In this document: one piece after another, positions 1-5,319 of the stretch
Position numbering within the stretch: position 1 is the first letter of the stretch
How the letters are laid out: every line of letters starts with the position of its first letter
Source of the DNA: RZZS01 sp964498755
GTDB lineage: Bacteria > Pseudomonadota > Alphaproteobacteria > Micavibrionales > Micavibrionaceae
Assembly (NCBI GenBank): GCA_964498755.1
Contig: CAZCIB010000082.1
Coordinates: forward strand, 1 to 5,490
DNA length: 5,490 nucleotides
Direction: 5' to 3'
The notes under the pieces: generated by a model
Told to the model about the DNA's origin: nothing
What the model saw: only the letters and a program-made list of their open reading frames with translations
The model's database searches: none
Program-made: the position numbers and the translations under genes

Positions 1-1
1 G

Positions 2-175
2 GCGAATGGAGAAACAGGGTATTTTCAGTTCGCGTTTTCTGTATATGATCGGGAGGCAGAGTTTTGCCGAAAATGCGTTTCAAATGGCGACTCCGCGGAA
101 AACGAGAGCTGCAGGATTGAGCGCGTCGTTCAATCCGGCAGATCGACGTTTTATTGTCCGCGATGCCAGAGCTGA
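2..175 (+). CDS. mutM: Formamidopyrimidine-DNA glycosylase, C-terminal end (partial, 5' cut by window edge)
   Basis: Reading from base 2 gives 57 residues ending at TGA 173-175. They match the end of MutM/Fpg, the bifunctional glycosylase/AP lyase that removes oxidised purines such as 8-oxoguanine from DNA. Visible marks are the stretch GYFQFAFSVYDRE, then a Cys pair at residues 22 and 25 (CRKC), the segment RVVQSGRSTFYC, and the closing Cys pair at 52 and 55 (CPRC) followed by QS. The SGRSTFYC..CQ ending is the Fpg-type zinc finger that binds DNA; its Arg in SGRS is the conserved DNA-contacting residue of the family. The catalytic N-terminal proline lies outside the window. The gap between the Cys pairs is 26 residues, against 16 in the E. 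coli protein as I recall it, and it holds an extra Cys at residue 37. Identification is confident despite the short fragment. Confidence 0.9.
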   Translation, partial: ANGETGYFQFAFSVYDREAEFCRKCVSNGDSAENESCRIERVVQSGRSTFYCPRCQS

Positions 176-179
176 AAGC

Positions 180-184
180 GGGAG
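180..184 (+). promoter_or_regulatory. Ribosome binding site that sets the start of the small exported protein
   Basis: GGGAG lies 7 bases before ATG 192 and just after the mutM stop codon. It supports a start at 192. The same frame is open upstream to base 6, but that part overlaps the genuine mutM reading frame and has no signal-peptide logic. Confidence 0.6.
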
Positions 185-191
185 CTTGCCA

Positions 192-575
192 ATGAATTTC
201 ATGCGTTTAACCGCACTCGTGATGACTGCATTTCTTGTTTCATATGCGGGCAGCCCTTCCTATAGCGGTGAACTTAACGGGCAGAGCAGGTTTTTAACGG
301 CGCTCCAGGACGTGCCGCTTATGCCGGGCCTGAAAGAGCAGGTGGACCAATCGATCGTTTTTGACAAGCCTTCGGGACGAATCGCCGAATCGACGGCCTA
401 CGGACAAGCTGCCTCAGCCGGCGAAATTCACCGGTTTTACAGGCGGACCCTGCCGCAGCTTGGCTGGTCCCTTATGTCTGACGAGACTTTTGTGCGCAGG
501 GACGAGCGCCTGAGAATCACTGTGGCTCAGGTTAAAGACGGGAACGTTGTCATGTTTCACATAATGCCGCGCTAA
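192..575 (+). CDS. Small exported protein of unknown function (127 aa)
   Basis: I do not recognise a named family. From ATG 192 the protein has a basic-hydrophobic N-terminus (MNFMRLTALVMTAFLVSYAG) that looks like a Sec signal peptide, with cleavage likely near residues 20-26. The mature part, roughly residues 30-127, is a small mixed domain: DVPLMPGL at 40-47, a conserved-looking VFDKPSGRIAES at 56-67, a helix around EIHRFYRRTLPQLGW (78-92), then alternating strand-like segments RLRITVAQV and NVVMFHIMP. The FYRRTLPQLGW pattern followed by a charged beta segment suggests a compact periplasmic fold, but this is inference. The gene starts 16 bases after mutM, so it is probably co-transcribed with it. 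Other alphaproteobacteria often have an enoyl-CoA hydratase between mutM and rpsT; this is something else. The gene is probably real: good ribosome site, plausible signal peptide, tight spacing. Confidence 0.7.
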   Translation: MNFMRLTALVMTAFLVSYAGSPSYSGELNGQSRFLTALQDVPLMPGLKEQVDQSIVFDKPSGRIAESTAYGQAASAGEIHRFYRRTLPQLGWSLMSDETFVRRDERLRITVAQVKDGNVVMFHIMPR

Positions 576-585
576 ATGCGCGCAT
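564..585 (+). terminator. Possible weak stem-loop terminator after the mutM operon
   Basis: CGCGC (568-572), loop TAAAT, GCGCG (578-582) form a perfect 5-bp GC stem. ATG 564-566 and CAT 583-585 can extend it past one bulged C. The stop codon of the small exported protein sits in the loop. A loose T-rich stretch follows (AAATTTGCTTTTATCTTT), but not a clean T tract, so termination may be partial. Confidence 0.3.
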
Positions 586-606
586 AAATTTGCTTTTATC
601 TTTAAC

Positions 607-636
607 TTGACAAAACAGGCGGCGTGCGCGTAAAAC
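607..636 (+). promoter_or_regulatory. Sigma70-type promoter candidate for rpsT
   Basis: A perfect -35 hexamer TTGACA at 607-612 is followed after 18 bases by TAAAAC at 631-636 (4 of 6 to TATAAT). Transcription would begin near 643 and give a leader of about 70 bases before rpsT. The exact -35 in the short gap before a ribosomal protein gene makes this plausible; the -10 is imperfect. Confidence 0.45.
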
Positions 637-661
637 AATGCCTTCCGTTTAGTGAGGAAAA

Positions 662-723
662 ATGTGTGGCTTAAATGGCCCGGTTAAATTGTGGACTTAA
701 TGGCAGGTAGAATTAATGGCTAA
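662..723 (+). other. rpsT leader with two overlapping micro-ORFs and a repeated TTAATGGC motif
   Basis: ATG 662, preceded by GAGG at 654-657, opens a 12-codon reading frame (MCGLNGPVKLWT) that stops at TAA 698-700. That stop overlaps ATG 700-702 of a 7-codon frame (MAGRING) ending at TAA 721-723, which runs across the rpsT start at 716. The motif TTAA(A)TGGC occurs at 671-679, 697-704 and 713-720; the last copy contains the rpsT start codon. Micro-ORFs of this length arise easily by chance, so translation is not claimed; the arrangement is recorded as visible structure. Confidence 0.3.
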
Positions 724-988
724 TCACGAGTCGTCGAAAAAAAGAATACGCAGAAACTCAAAGCGCGCGGATATCAACGGCGCGCGCCGCAACCGCGTAC
801 GTACTTTTATCAAAAAAGTAGAACATGCAATCGGCGCCGGCGATGCGCAGGAGGCGGAAAAAGCTTTACGTGCGGCCCAGCCTGAACTTCAACGCAGCGC
901 AGCCAAAGGCATTTTTCACAAGAGAACCGTAGCGCGCAAACTTTCACGCTTACAGGCCTCAATCAAGAAGGTTAAATCTGCTTCCTGA
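716..988 (+). CDS. rpsT: 30S ribosomal protein S20
   Basis: A 90-residue, Lys/Arg-rich, all-helical protein of the usual S20 length. It binds 16S rRNA near the bottom of the small subunit and helps early 30S assembly. Typical S20 features are the start MANHESSKKRIRRNSKR, the helix RTFIKKVEHAI (about residues 30-40), the central EAEKALRAAQPELQRSAAKG, and the ending HKRTVARKLSRL, which matches the conserved S20 motif (N/H)KAARxKSRL. The start at ATG 716 is fixed by homology at the N-terminus; the ribosome site is modest (AGG at 705-707, 8 bases away). In other bacteria S20 represses its own synthesis at the translational level, which makes the structured leader worth noting. It lies upstream of dnaA in the same direction but 528 bases away, so it is probably a separate transcription unit. 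Confidence 0.97.
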   Translation: MANHESSKKRIRRNSKRADINGARRNRVRTFIKKVEHAIGAGDAQEAEKALRAAQPELQRSAAKGIFHKRTVARKLSRLQASIKKVKSAS

Positions 989-1014
989 AATCACTCTTGA
1001 AGTAGTTTTCTCTT
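978..1014 (+). terminator. Possible intrinsic terminator of rpsT
   Basis: CTGCTTC (978-984) pairs with GAAGTAG (999-1005) to give a 7-bp stem with one G-U pair and a 14-base loop, followed by TTTTCTCTT (1006-1014). The stem overlaps the last codons and stop of rpsT. The large loop and interrupted T tract make it a moderate candidate only. Confidence 0.35.
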
Positions 1015-1030
1015 ATAAAAAAGTAAAAAC

Positions 1031-1082
1031 AATATTTTATTATGTGGCGCGATGTAATCATCGGGCCAGATAAATATTTTAT
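1031..1082 (+). repeat. Direct repeats AATATTTTAT flanking a short hairpin in AT-rich DNA
   Basis: AATATTTTAT occurs exactly at 1031-1040 and 1073-1082. Between them, at 1046-1067, GGC-G-CGATG, loop TAAT, CATCG-G-GCC form a hairpin whose 8 base pairs are split by one G-G mismatch. No T tract follows the stem directly, so it does not look like a terminator. It may be a protein-binding or unwinding site, or chance in AT-rich DNA. Confidence 0.4.
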
Positions 1083-1303
1083 AAAAAAACTTTTTGAACT
1101 TTTCTTTCTTTTTGCTCTGTTCCCTTTTTGATCTTGTTGCGCCCCGCAAAAAAACTGACTAATCTATCTTTCAGCAAACAAGGAAAGTGGCTGTCAGAGC
1201 CGGTTTCAAGATTTGTGGCCCAGGAATCAAGCGTTTATAAGCGCTTAGTCCTGCGGATCGTCAAAGGGAGCATTCCCGAGCCTGTAAAGGGGGCTGGCCA
1301 ACA

Positions 1304-1332
1304 GAAAAACGATCAAATCTGATCTGTTTTTC
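1304..1332 (+). repeat. Inverted repeat with A and T arms and two GATC sites
   Basis: GAAAAAC plus GATC (1304-1314) pairs with GATC, one bulged T, and GTTTTTC (1321-1332), leaving a 6-base loop AAATCT. The stem has about 11 base pairs but a weak AT-rich core. It could be a weak bidirectional terminator or an operator in the dnaA upstream region. Confidence 0.35.
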
Positions 1333-1366
1333 GTACGAAGCCTTTTAAAAATAAAAAAATGTGAGA

Positions 1367-1489
1367 TGGCAAGCTACCGTTTGCCAGAGGCTGTAGATGT
1401 GTCTTTTAGAGGGCAAACCGTATTGCATGCGCATACGGCAGGGGTACGCGTGAACTGTTAACAATTAATAACTTGGCAAACAAGGCAAA
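1367..1489 (+). promoter_or_regulatory. Repeated GGCAAA motifs and two inverted repeats upstream of dnaA
   Basis: TGGCAA (1367-1372) and TTGCCA (1381-1386) form a 6-bp inverted repeat with an 8-base spacer. GGCAAA recurs at 1412-1417, 1475-1480 and 1484-1489, and its complement TTTGCC at 1380-1385. The last two direct copies are 9 bases apart, just before the dnaA ribosome site. CCGTAT (1418-1423) and ATACGG (1433-1438) form another inverted repeat around TGCATGCGC. A regulator-binding region for dnaA is an inference from this clustering; no known operator is recognised. Confidence 0.35.
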
Positions 1490-1516
1490 TTAAGTCACAG
1501 GGAGCGCGTTCGTAAA

Positions 1517-2971
1517 ATGTATAAACACGGAGTAACTAAAATGCTTGAAAATGGGGGAGAGGCCAGCTCTGAGGGCTTCCAGATTACCGAATCTTTTTTA
1601 CCTACGCCTGAAATTAACGCTCTCTGGGAAAAGGTTTACAGTTGTTTTCGCGAAGAGTTCAGCGAAGCCGTATTCCGAAGCTGGCTCAAGCCGCTGACCT
1701 TGCAGGCCTATTATCACGGAACGCTGGAGGTTTCCGTTCCTACCCGCTTCATGCGCGACTGGATACAATCGCATTACGCCGGGCGCATCCTTGAGATGTG
1801 CGGCGAGCATAACGCCGAAATCAAGCGCCTTGAAATCGTTGTGGTTCAAAACCCGATTCCGCTCGAATCAGAAGAAAAGGCCGCAAAACAAAACGAACAA
1901 AGGGCGGCGAAAGCGAATCTGAACAGGCCGAACGGGTTAATCGAGGAATACAGCTCCCCTCTGGACGCACGTTTCACTTTCGATTCTTTTGTCGTCGGCA
2001 AGCCGAACGCGCTTGCCCATGCCGCGGCCAGGCGCGTGACGGAGTGCGCGAGCGTGCCGTTTAACCCGCTGTTTCTTTACGGCGGCGTCGGGCTCGGCAA
2101 AACGCACCTGATGCATGCGATTGCCTGGTCGATGGCTGAAAACTGGCCTGATAAAAAGGTCATGTATATGTCGGCCGAGAAGTTTATGTATCAGTTCGTC
2201 CGTTCCGTCCGGGCGCAGGATACGATGGCGTTTAAGGAGCTGTTCCGCTCCGTAGACGTCCTGATGATTGACGACATCCAGTTTATCTCCGGCAAGGAAT
2301 CGACGCAGGAAGAATTCTTCCACACGTTCAACGCGCTCGTAGACCAGAACAAGCAGATCATCATCAGCTCGGATAAGCCGCCGCAGGATCTGAACGGCAT
2401 TGAGGAGCGCCTGCGCTCGCGCCTTGCCTGGGGGCTTGTGGCCGATATTCAGCCCAGCACGTATGAACTTCGTCTTGGTATCCTGAAGGCCAAGCGCGAT
2501 TCTCTTGGCGCAAGCGTTCCGGACGCCGTGCTTGATTTTCTTGCGTTGAAAGTCACCAGCAACATCCGTGAACTTGAAGGCGCGCTTAACAGAATCGTCG
2601 CGCACGCCGACGTGGTCAAGCAGGCGATTACGCTGGAGACGACGCAGGACGTGCTTCAGGATTTGCTGCGATCGCACAACCGCCGGATCACGATTGACGA
2701 GATTCAGAAAAAAGTGGCTGAACACCACAATATCCGGATTTCCGACATGCATTCGTCGCGCCGGGCGCGCAACGTCGCAAGGCCGCGTCAGGTCGCAATG
2801 TATCTCGCCAAACAACTTACGTCGCGCAGTTTGCCGGAAATCGGGCGTAAGTTCGGCGGGCGCGATCACACGACCGTCATGCACGCCGTGCGGAAAATCG
2901 AGGAACTGATGGAGCAGGACGATGTCTTCTCCCAGGAAGTTGAAGTGATCCGCCGCGCTCTGACCGGCTGA
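1517..2971 (+). CDS. dnaA: Chromosomal replication initiator protein DnaA
   Basis: This AAA+ ATPase binds DnaA boxes, melts the origin and loads the helicase. The 484 residues show all four domains. Domain I (about 30-110) includes LWEKVYSCF and the FRSWLKPL segment. Domain II is a charged linker (about 112-148). Domain III (about 149-375) carries Walker A GGVGLGKTH (189-197), Walker B VDVLMIDD (246-253), sensor 1 IIISSD (281-286), the arginine-finger box ERLRSRLAWGL with R302 at the finger position, and sensor 2 NIRELEGAL with R351. Domain IV (about 384-484) ends with the DNA-binding signature GGRDHTTVMHA (447-457). No key residue is missing. The start is uncertain: ATG 1517 gives 484 residues, while ATG 1541, with the better-spaced ribosome site, gives 476. 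The gene lies downstream of rpsT as in many alphaproteobacteria and ends at a strong terminator, so it is probably monocistronic. Confidence 0.98.
   Translation: MYKHGVTKMLENGGEASSEGFQITESFLPTPEINALWEKVYSCFREEFSEAVFRSWLKPLTLQAYYHGTLEVSVPTRFMRDWIQSHYAGRILEMCGEHNAEIKRLEIVVVQNPIPLESEEKAAKQNEQRAAKANLNRPNGLIEEYSSPLDARFTFDSFVVGKPNALAHAAARRVTECASVPFNPLFLYGGVGLGKTHLMHAIAWSMAENWPDKKVMYMSAEKFMYQFVRSVRAQDTMAFKELFRSVDVLMIDDIQFISGKESTQEEFFHTFNALVDQNKQIIISSDKPPQDLNGIEERLRSRLAWGLVADIQPSTYELRLGILKAKRDSLGASVPDAVLDFLALKVTSNIRELEGALNRIVAHADVVKQAITLETTQDVLQDLLRSHNRRITIDEIQKKVAEHHNIRISDMHSSRRARNVARPRQVAMYLAKQLTSRSLPEIGRKFGGRDHTTVMHAVRKIEELMEQDDVFSQEVEVIRRALTG
1529..1532 (+). promoter_or_regulatory. Ribosome site favouring an internal dnaA start at 1541
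   Basis: GGAG sits 8 bases before ATG 1541, an ideal spacing. The upstream ATG 1517 has AGGGAG at 1499-1504, a better match but 12 bases away, which is long. Either start leaves all DnaA domains complete. Confidence 0.45.
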
Positions 2972-3003
2972 GAAGTTTTTTCTCCTCCTTAACAATCCTT
3001 TCT

Positions 3004-3044
3004 AAAAAACTTGCGGGTTCCTTGAAAAAAGAACCCGCGTTTTT
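3004..3044. terminator. Strong bidirectional intrinsic terminator between dnaA and the chemoreceptor
   Basis: GCGGGTTC (3013-3020) and GAACCCGC (3031-3038) form a perfect 8-bp stem with a 10-base loop, followed by GTTTTT (3039-3044). Upstream, AAAAAAC (3004-3010) can pair with that tract past a two-base bulge and supplies the T tract on the minus strand. It therefore suits both dnaA (plus) and the converging receptor gene (minus). Confidence 0.88.
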
Positions 3045-3088
3045 GTGCGCTTGAAAATATATAAGCGTATTTTGCTTCGTCACCTAGG

Positions 3089-3208
3089 AGGCAAGCCTTT
3101 AGGCTTGCTTAAACATCCGGGGTCCACTAAAGCGTGCGAGGCTTGCCTCGCACACATCATGGATCCCGTTTGCGCTCAGCTCCGGCTTTGCCGGAGCGCC
3201 AACGGGAT
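3089..3208. repeat. Three tandem hairpins, palindromic intergenic (REP-like) element
   Basis: Hairpin 1: GCAAGCC (3091-3097), loop TTTA, GGCTTGC (3102-3108). Hairpin 2: GTGCGAGG (3134-3141), loop CTTG, CCTCGCAC (3146-3153). Hairpin 3: outer arms ATCCCGTT (3163-3170) and AACGGGAT (3201-3208) around an inner stem GCTCCGGC, loop TTT, GCCGGAGC (3179-3197). All three stems are perfect except for the bulge between the two stems of hairpin 3. Hairpins 1 and 2 share sequence: AGGCAAGCCT (3089-3098) is the exact reverse complement of AGGCTTGCCT (3139-3148). The GGATCCCG...CGGGATGACG frame of hairpin 3 resembles palindromes dispersed in several alphaproteobacterial genomes (from memory). No coding frame is believable here. 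Dispersal cannot be shown from one copy. Confidence 0.65.
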
Positions 3209-3227
3209 GACGACCCGTATAGGATAG

Positions 3228-3821
3228 TTATTCCGCCGCCTGCGCGAGTTCTTCGGTCTCGTCGTTAGAGGGCTTGCGCTCAAGCGCTTTTGCGACCTCC
3301 TGACGCAAGTCTTCCAGAAGATCCAGAACTTCGTGCGAGGCGTCGTTGAGCTCGTCGATGGCTTTGCTCGCCGCGTCTTCCTGTCCCTGTTCGTGCAACG
3401 CCAGAACTTTCTTTCCGGTTTCATGCACCCGGGCGTGCGGAGCTTCGAGTTTTTTATAGGAGGGCTGCGCCTTGATCAGCGCGTCCGCAGAATAATACCA
3501 CTTGCCGAGACGGCAGAAATGATGGTCCGTCACTTCGCCGGATTTCCAGCTGTCGTGCCCCAGAAGCGTATCAATGATTCGTTTCTTGAAGACGACGTGA
3601 TCGTTCTTGGCAATATCCAGAACGGCCAGCGGCCCGAGATCCGCCATGCCGTCGAAGCGGCTTTTCATGGATTCGGTTAGCTCGTGCATCGCGTCGACGA
3701 CCTTCGTAATATCGCTCTTGTTTGACTCTGTGATGCTGGCCACAAGCGAGGCGGAGCGGGACGCCTCCGACGTCGCCGCCGTCTGCTCGGTCAGGATCGA
3801 GGCGATATTCGTCATTTTCAT
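3228..3821 (-). CDS. C-terminal part of the chemoreceptor: end of signalling helix plus CZB zinc-binding domain
   Basis: From ATG 3821 this gives 197 residues in the same frame as the receptor upstream, from which it is separated only by TAG 3828-3830 and two Ala codons. Residues 1 to about 55 are the missing end of the C-terminal methyl-accepting coiled coil (ILTEQTAATSEASRS). Residues about 65-145 are a chemoreceptor zinc-binding (CZB) domain: H75 in KNDH, C103 in HHFCRLGKWYY, H129 and H133 in APHARVH. These fit the family's 3His/1Cys zinc site; CZB domains in receptors such as H. pylori TlpD are linked to zinc and hypochlorous acid sensing. The tail is acidic and helical. The ribosome site is poor (AGG 5 bases from ATG), so independent translation would depend on stop-start coupling. 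By itself it has no membrane segment and no CheA/CheW-contacting tip. It is best read as the severed end of one gene. Confidence 0.8.
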   Translation of the reverse strand: MKMTNIASILTEQTAATSEASRSASLVASITESNKSDITKVVDAMHELTESMKSRFDGMADLGPLAVLDIAKNDHVVFKKRIIDTLLGHDSWKSGEVTDHHFCRLGKWYYSADALIKAQPSYKKLEAPHARVHETGKKVLALHEQGQEDAASKAIDELNDASHEVLDLLEDLRQEVAKALERKPSNDETEELAQAAE

Positions 3822-3827
3822 GGCGGC

Positions 3828-3830
3828 CTA
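3828..3830 (-). other. In-frame amber codon splitting the chemoreceptor gene
   Basis: On the minus strand the codons read GTG CAG TAG GCC GCC ATG AAA ATG, that is VQ-stop-AAMKM. The frame is open on both sides and the protein makes continuous sense, so a Gln codon (CAG) changed to TAG by one transition is the simplest origin. The complete genes whose stops are visible here use TAA or TGA. Confidence 0.85.
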
Positions 3831-5312
3831 CTGCACGGTGGAGGAGATATTCTCAAGCTCTCCCGTCAGGTTTTTAACGGCTTCGCCATTGACCGTAACG
3901 GATTCGGCCGTTTCGTCCATGATCGCCGTGATCCCGCCGATGCTGGCCTGAACGTTCCCGATTCTTCCCCGGATATCCTCTGTCGCCTTGGCTGTCTGGC
4001 TGGCAAGGTTTTTCACTTCCGACGCCACTACGGCAAATCCTTTTCCGGCTTCTCCGGCGCGCGCCGCCTCAATGGTGGCGTTGAGCGCAAGCAGGTTTGT
4101 CTGCTCGGCGATTGCCTCGATCTGGGAGATAATCTCGCCGATTTGACCCGACGCCTCGTCCAGTTCCTCGACTGATGATTTCGCCTGTTGCACTTTCCGC
4201 GTCATCTCGGTCATGGACTTGCTGGCCTCTACGGCGCGCTGTGCGCCCTCTGCGGCGGCCTGTTCGGAGTTCTGGGCGTCCTGCGTCGCGTCATTACTGT
4301 TATTGGAGATTTCATTGACGGTGGCGCTGACTTCCTCGATGGCCGAGGCCATGGACTGGACTTCCTGCATGGTCTTTTCGATGCTCTGTTTCATTTTCGC
4401 GAGCTTGATCAGTGTTTCATTGCCCTCGATCGAGACGTCGACGAACTGATGCAGAATATCGAGACTGCCTTCCAGCTTTTCACGCTCGCTTTTCTCCGTC
4501 TGCCGGATTTGATTTTCCTGCAGCTCCTGATTTTTAATGATTGTTTTTCGGAAACCTTCGATGGCTTTGGCCATTTGCCCGATTTCATTCGTGCGATCCG
4601 TATAGGGAACCTTCGTGTCCGTCTTTCCCGAGCTCAAGAAATCCATAACGCCTGCGATTTTTTTCGTTGAGCCGGAGATATCGCGCGCAATCAGCCATGA
4701 AAGCGCCGCGATTACCAGCAAGATAACGCCGCCAACAGACGCGAGGATGAGAGTATGTTTCCAGAAGGTTTCATTAAGATCGTCAATGTAAACGCCCGTC
4801 CCGATCATCCATTCCCAGGGCTCAAAACTCTTCGCGTAGCTTAATTTGGGCAAGGGTTCGTCCGAGCCGGTTTTAGGCCATTGATAGGTGACAAAGCCGC
4901 CGCCTTCCCGGGCCGCGTTTATAAGATCTCTGATGAACAGGACATCGTTTGAATCTTTAACGCCGATCATGTTTGTTCCCTCGTTTTCAGGCTTCGGCCC
5001 GAGAACCAGGTTTGTAACGTCTGCGGCGTAAACGAAGAAGTACCCGTCTTGCGCGTAGCGTTGATTGCGCAGAACCGACTTTGCCAAAGTCTGCGCTTCT
5101 TCAGCGCTCATGACCCCTTCCCGGGCCAGCTCATAAAATGGCGTGATGGATGAAATTGCCGTCTCTACCTGGTATTTGATCATATCGGAACGTTCGGTAT
5201 GTATATTGTACCTTATGTCCCAGACAGCGATGCCGCCGATGAGGACAAGTCCGGCAAAAACCAGGGCAAAGCTGGAAGACAGTTTTTGAGCGATAGATAG
5301 ATTCTGAAACAT
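3828..5312 (-). CDS. Methyl-accepting chemotaxis protein, single Cache sensor (truncated by TAG before its C-terminal CZB domain)
   Basis: An inner-membrane chemoreceptor that passes ligand binding to CheA/CheW. The 494 residues show TM1 (about 11-33), a periplasmic single Cache domain (about 35-183), TM2 (about 187-209), HAMP (about 211-262), a charged helical linker, and the MCP signalling domain from about 300. The Cache part has the sCache_2 pattern: DGYFFVY (89-95), KDSND, GGGFVTYQWPK (137-147), KLSYAKSF, WEWMIGTGVYIDD (166-178). Such domains often bind small carboxylates; the ligand here is unknown. The hairpin tip is present: IAEQTNLLALNATIEAARAGE (401-421, highly conserved). The product stops about 75 residues after the tip, so the C-terminal methylation helix is shorter than its partner. 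The start at ATG 5312 has GGGAG 7 bases upstream (5320-5324). No other chemotaxis gene is in the window. The family is certain; function of the truncated product is not. Confidence 0.93.
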   Translation of the reverse strand: MFQNLSIAQKLSSSFALVFAGLVLIGGIAVWDIRYNIHTERSDMIKYQVETAISSITPFYELAREGVMSAEEAQTLAKSVLRNQRYAQDGYFFVYAADVTNLVLGPKPENEGTNMIGVKDSNDVLFIRDLINAAREGGGFVTYQWPKTGSDEPLPKLSYAKSFEPWEWMIGTGVYIDDLNETFWKHTLILASVGGVILLVIAALSWLIARDISGSTKKIAGVMDFLSSGKTDTKVPYTDRTNEIGQMAKAIEGFRKTIIKNQELQENQIRQTEKSEREKLEGSLDILHQFVDVSIEGNETLIKLAKMKQSIEKTMQEVQSMASAIEEVSATVNEISNNSNDATQDAQNSEQAAAEGAQRAVEASKSMTEMTRKVQQAKSSVEELDEASGQIGEIISQIEAIAEQTNLLALNATIEAARAGEAGKGFAVVASEVKNLASQTAKATEDIRGRIGNVQASIGGITAIMDETAESVTVNGEAVKNLTGELENISSTVQ

Positions 5313-5319
5313 GTGTTAT

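Larger units (their letters stand above)
989..1516 (+). other. 528-base rpsT-dnaA intergenic region, no convincing gene
   Basis: No supported gene is seen here. A 64-codon frame from TTG 1128 to about 1322 lacks a ribosome site and any family resemblance. The first part (about 1005-1110) is strongly AT-rich with direct repeats and a hairpin. The middle holds an A/T-armed inverted repeat (1304-1332). The last 150 bases hold two further inverted repeats and several GGCAAA motifs. No sigma70 promoter for dnaA is convincing by eye, although dnaA must be transcribed from somewhere in this stretch if rpsT terminates. There are no clustered consensus DnaA boxes (TTATNCACA). One GAATC site (1224-1228) fits the GANTC target of CcrM-type methylases, which regulate dnaA in Caulobacter, but a single 5-base site is weak. 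Confidence 0.6.

Noticed and set aside
6..191. Upstream extension of the small exported protein to an ATG at base 6
   Set aside because: It overlaps the genuine mutM frame in another phase; the ribosome site and signal peptide both point to ATG 192.
1128..1322. 64-codon frame starting at TTG between rpsT and dnaA
   Set aside because: No ribosome site, rare start codon, no recognisable domain, and it runs into an inverted repeat.
989..1516. Replication origin next to dnaA
   Set aside because: No cluster of TTATNCACA boxes on either strand; the nearest match, TAAGTCACA before dnaA, has two mismatches. Alphaproteobacterial origins often lie elsewhere.
1937..2995. Long open frame antisense to dnaA
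   Set aside because: Shadow of dnaA in the opposite strand; DnaA motifs are complete in the plus frame and the antisense protein has no family features.
3045..3227. 60-codon plus-strand frame across the hairpin region
   Set aside because: It is made of the palindromic element and has no ribosome site.
3828..3830. Genome-wide reassignment of TAG to an amino acid
   Set aside because: One TAG in one gene is far from enough; a nonsense mutation, sequencing error or local readthrough is simpler.
4188..4670. Plus-strand open frames opposite the chemoreceptor
   Set aside because: Shadows of the coiled-coil coding sequence, with no ribosome sites or domain features.
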